Part shown: positions 60,547 to 64,000 of the stretch, piece after piece
How positions within the stretch are numbered: position 1 is the first letter of the stretch
Layout of the letters: the number at the start of each line of letters is the position of its first letter
NCBI GenBank assembly: GCA_025084515.1
Contig: JAJAGP010000019.1
Coordinates: 144,001 to 208,000 of the forward strand
Direction of reading: 5' to 3'
Source: Ancistrus triradiatus
Lineage: Eukaryota > Chordata > Actinopteri > Siluriformes > Loricariidae
DNA: 64,000 nucleotides
Made by a program: the position numbers and the translations under genes
The notes under the pieces: generated by a model
What the model saw: the letters and a program-made list of their open reading frames with translations, nothing else
Databases searched by the model: none
Told to the model about the DNA's origin: nothing

Positions 60547-61436
60547 TCAAGTTAAGTTATGTTTATGGACAATACACCCTATGAAACAAACAAGGAAATG
60601 CCAACGACTGGTACTGCTAATGGGAAATACAGTAGTGAGCATTATTCTAAGGAATTCTGTAATACTATACATTAATCTTATAAACACATTATTTTATAAA
60701 CAGGTAAACATACCATTTTCCTCCACTCCTGATTTCACTCCCAGAAGCATGATCCCATCTTTGTTACTTTCTGTCCTTTGGAATGAAGCACTAAGTTTTC
60801 AGCAGCAACAGAGGAGAATTGACAGAAAACAATTACAAAGAAACATTATTTCACAGAATATTTAAATTATATCAGTTTCAAAATTCTTTATTTGTCTCCA
60901 GGTGTGTAATGTAATTAGTATTACATCTAAATAATATAGCATTTTCCAAGCAGGATCTTCTCAAACACTTACGATGTATTTACAAACATCCACTTAGGAG
61001 AATTACTTTATTGGACACAGGGATGATCAAAAATAAAGGCAATAATTACTCGGAGTGTTCTACATATTTTATCATTGAAACTATTACCTTTCAGTAATTA
61101 TTATATTTTAGAAAACCAGAACTAAGGTAATCTTAACGTGGTCATGTGGCCACCTTGGCCTTGCCTAATTCAAAAACCTAAAACACTCACTTCTCGGTTC
61201 CACTGTCCATTGTCCCTACAAAATGCAAAAGAAATAAATAAGAAATAGTAAAAACTGATATACAGGGGACATCTAAATCAGGTATTTAATGAAATATCTA
61301 CAGGACTTTATATAGATAATTTAATTGGTCTGAATACCTGAATGATGCTGAATTTTAAAACAGCGGAATCTGAAGTAAATCACACCAGCCACAACTGCAA
61401 CCACCAAAACTAAAAGTATCCAAAGGTATCTGCGAT
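60547..61436 (-). CDS. emcn: Endomucin-like membrane sialomucin, 3' exons only
   Basis: Endomucin is an endothelial type I sialomucin. Minus-strand exons are 61338-61436 (33 codons, phase 1 to 1), 61191-61215 (25 b), 60714-60775 (62 b) and a possible last exon 60547-60578 ending in TGA. All have GT-AG borders and consistent phases. The first encodes a basic flank (RRYLW), one hydrophobic span (ILLVLVVAVVAGVIYF) and a basic stop-transfer segment (RFRCFK). The third encodes NKDGIMLLGVKS, which resembles the conserved cytoplasmic DKESVKLLTVKT of mammalian endomucin. Position and strand next to ddit4l match human EMCN. The Ser/Thr-rich ectodomain exons were not recognised; that part diverges fast and should lie to the right, some beyond the window. 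The terminal exon is the weakest piece. Another single-pass mucin is possible. Confidence 0.68.
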
Positions 61437-61475
61437 CTGCAACATAAAAATGTATATTAATGTGCAGTTTCATGT

Positions 61476-61477
<2 letters not shown>

Positions 61478-61510
<33 letters not shown>
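61478..61510. repeat. (TA)n microsatellite
   Basis: About 16 TA units next to the emcn transmembrane exon acceptor. Confidence 0.95.
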
Positions 61511-61511
<1 letters not shown>

Positions 61512-61514
61512 CAT

Positions 61515-62230
61515 TTAAATTGTTTTTAGACACAATAATTTAAAGTCACAAGTAAGCCAGAATATTATGCATGGCACAACCTCTGCAGCAAACAAACACA
61601 GTTTTACGTACTTAATGTTTTTCTGATTTGGAAAAAAAAGAACAAAAAACAATATTTGGCATAAACAAAGGTTTGGGCACCTTTCTAGATTTTATTCACG
61701 AGTGTTTGGAATATTCCAGAGCTTAATTAACATGTTAGATCTTCATCCAAGTCAGGGTTAAACAATTTCAGAGTTTAATAAATTCTGCGAACCTTCAAAA
61801 CTCAAAGAATATTGTGCATACACTCAGCGGTCATGGGCTGAGGATTAAAAATAAAGAGATTACACTGTTACATAGTAGGAGACAGCTATGAAAAGATAAA
61901 AAGGTTTGGATGGTATCTCTGGTTTACAGGTATTAGTGGGAACGGCCTTGATTTCCCAGTTTATTGTTCAAGTAATATGTTTTCTCAAATATTTAAATAA
62001 ATAAATTGATTAAGGTAAAAAAATAAATTAATAAATAAAATTATGTATTCAGTGTAGTCCCATGTGAGAAGATACCATGTGCCAGCACTTGGAATGGGGC
62101 CTCTACCTTGTCTACTATTGGTTTATGCTCCAGGAATGCAGGCTTCTGCAATGCAAATTCTAAGCCTCTCAGAGTGAGTGCATGGTATTGTTCATGTGTA
62201 CACACACTGCCCATGTATTCTTTTCTGTTC
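61515..62230. other. Probable emcn intron, no exon recognised
   Basis: AT-rich sequence right of the transmembrane exon. No splice-bounded Ser/Thr-rich exon was found on the minus strand. Confidence 0.35.
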
Positions 62231-62236
62231 CAGCCC

Positions 62237-63470
62237 TAATTGATTCCAATGGTGAAGGCAATTTAATGGACACAGATCTGGTGGCAAAGTGGAACATCAC
62301 CGTGATAAAACTGCCCATGCCATGCATTCTCTAAAACAGTCAGTGAATGCCCTTCATTCTGAAGATATCACATTGATCCTATGCTACTCACCATCCATCC
62401 CCATTATTCTGGGCTCCAACCTGACTCTATGTTTATAATTCCAGGATCTCTTCATGTGCTTATCACCATTGCCTCCAGCCATTCATCATCCACCTCATCA
62501 CCCTTTTGATTTCTCTATAGAGCTGGTGGAGGGGGCTACATTGTGGAATGCTTGGGTGTGTACTCTGACACCAGCAATGAACTGTACCATGGAGGACTGC
62601 CACTCAGAGCCATTATTGGCATTCCTCTACCTAACCTGCTGTAACAGGCTTTTTCTTTGTGTACGAAGAAGGACCACCATTCCACCCTTGTATATCACAG
62701 TTTGAACTTCATCACAAAGAAATATCCTTGTCTTCTCCAACTAGTATTAGTGACTCTCAAACAGTTGAATCCGTGAGCTTCCTTACCAAACTGGATCTGC
62801 ACAATGCATACAACCTAGGCTATATCTGGAAGGGTGATGAATGGAAGATTGACTTTAGCACCAACATCAACCACTATGAATATGTTCGGTTATTCAAGCT
62901 TTCACTAATGACATCCTGTGTGACATGCTAGGTAGGTTCATCATAGCTTACATTGACAACATTCTGATCTACTCCACAGATCTCACCTTGCATATCTCTC
63001 ATGTCTGCCAGGTAGCTGTTCATCTGCAGCACCATTATCTATTTGTCAGTGCATAGAAATGTTCTTTTTTTGTACAGTCCATCTCCTTCCTCAGCTATAT
63101 TATTACACGCTCAGGCATCACCATACACAGCACAACTTTAGGGATCTCTCCTTGCTGGTTCTCCCAGGCTGATCAGGTGTTTTACTTTGTCTTTAAGTAG
63201 GCTTACCACAAGCATCCTTACCTCAGCTAGCCCTTTGTAGTAGAGGTGAATGCTTCAGAGGTGGGGATAGGAGCTGTGCTTTCCCAACACCAGACTGGAT
63301 ATCAAGTTTTACCCCCGGTTATCTTTTTGCATAAGATCACCCCCAAACAAAATTATGATGTGGGAAGAGTGGTGCCTTTGTCATGGTCCTCCTGATCATA
63401 AATATCTGGAGTACTTAAAGATTGCCAAGTGCACCAATCCTCAGTAGGTTGGTTTGTCCCTCTTCTTCTG
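62237..63470 (+). pseudogene. Ty3/Gypsy retrotransposon protease-RT-RNase H remnant
   Basis: Plus-strand traces in order: a protease-like segment (DSNGEGNLMDTDL, with the DSG triad read as DSN), reverse transcriptase blocks (TKLDLHNAYNL, then KGDEWKIDFST, then FIIAYIDNILIY in place of the catalytic YIDDIL box), and RNase H/tether blocks (FVVEVNASEVGIGAVLSQHQ, KITPKQNYDVG). In-frame stops and frameshifts occur throughout, and part of RT palm is missing. Gag and integrase are not seen. Inactive. Confidence 0.85.
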
Positions 63471-63647
63471 CTTTCCATTTCCTATCATCATGTCCCTTCT
63501 CAAGCCTGCCAACTCTGGTCCTCTTGATCTGGCCTCTCCCTCCTCCACCTCACTGCTATGATCATTGATGGATAGCTTGCATATGCTGTTTATTAGATTC
63601 TGTAACTCAGGTGCTCCCTGAGCCACATTTGCTAAGGGAAGAGGTAC

Positions 63648-63999
63648 TGTCAAAAACTACACAACAACCCCACTCACTATTGCTCACTATTCATTAAGAA
63701 TTACATTATATTCCCTGACTGAAATGAATTCAGTGCTCTGCTTCAGATTATTCTAAACAGCATGGTCACAACCATCATTCCAACAGCGTATCCACTTGCA
63801 ACATGGCACAGCTTCATCCACTCTGCCCTCAGCATACCATCTGGTGTACCAGCTGGCATTTTTGCCACCTGTCTCCTACTCTTCTCTCCCAGACAGCTTC
63901 CCTACCTTTGTAAGGTCAAGTTCAACCCTTGATATTGTCTAAATAAAGCTTTTTGAACTATGCTCTTGTGTATTTATCTGCACCTTTTGTAGAATGTCA
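63648..63999 (+). mobile_element. Ty3/Gypsy 3' LTR (runs to window edge)
   Basis: A polypurine-type tract (AAGGGAAGAGGTAC) precedes TGTCAAAAAC at 63648. AATAAA lies at ~63941 and the final bases ATGTCA give a plausible TG...CA LTR of ~350 b. The end is too close to the window edge to test for a target duplication. Confidence 0.65.
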
Positions 64000-64000
64000 C

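Overview
This is vertebrate nuclear DNA, almost certainly from a teleost and plausibly an otophysan such as a catfish or characin. The grounds are split genes with GT-AG introns, AT-rich spacers with (CA)n and (TA)n microsatellites, many degenerate Tc1/mariner elements, fish-type tRNA-derived SINEs, hAT and pogo remnants and a Ty3/Gypsy fragment. The species is not determined.

Four host genes are supported, all on the minus strand. From left to right they are gps2 (partial, 2302-8042; the 3' coding exons were not found and probably lie beyond the left edge), an H2A.Z gene (complete, 128 aa, five exons, 16694-19797), ddit4l (complete, 194 aa, 39449-42103, plus a 5' UTR exon) and the 3' exons of an endomucin-like gene, emcn (60547-61436, running off the right side). 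In human, H2AZ1, DDIT4L and EMCN are neighbours on 4q23-q24 in this order and orientation, so most of the window is a conserved gene block. GPS2 is on another human chromosome, so its place beside h2az is specific to fish or to this lineage.

The genes do not form an operon or one pathway. Gps2 is a subunit of the NCoR/SMRT corepressor complex. H2A.Z is a replication-independent nucleosomal histone. Ddit4l is a stress-induced mTORC1 inhibitor. Endomucin is an endothelial membrane sialomucin.

Region by region: 1-2300 is repeats, including two copies of one AT-rich element. 2.3-8.0 kb is gps2, whose 3.5 kb intron holds two Tc1 remnants. 8.8-11 kb is a hAT-like insertion containing a long hairpin. 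11.6-15.2 kb is SINEs, a Tc1 remnant and Harbinger-like ends. 16.4-20 kb is h2az and its promoter. 20-31 kb is mostly featureless spacer. 31-37.4 kb is a dense transposon cluster with a Tc1 nested inside a Tc1. 38.7-42.7 kb is ddit4l with two fold-back elements in its intron. 45.5-51.2 kb is a second cluster. 52.6-54.6 kb is a GC-rich unclassified repeat with a minisatellite. 58.1-58.9 kb is a hAT element with an intact target-site duplication. 60.5-61.4 kb is emcn. 62.2-64 kb is a decayed Ty3/Gypsy pol with a 3' LTR.

I saw no new gene system. The most useful results are the exon-level models of the four genes, especially the hard-to-find emcn exons, and the nested and duplicated transposon structures.
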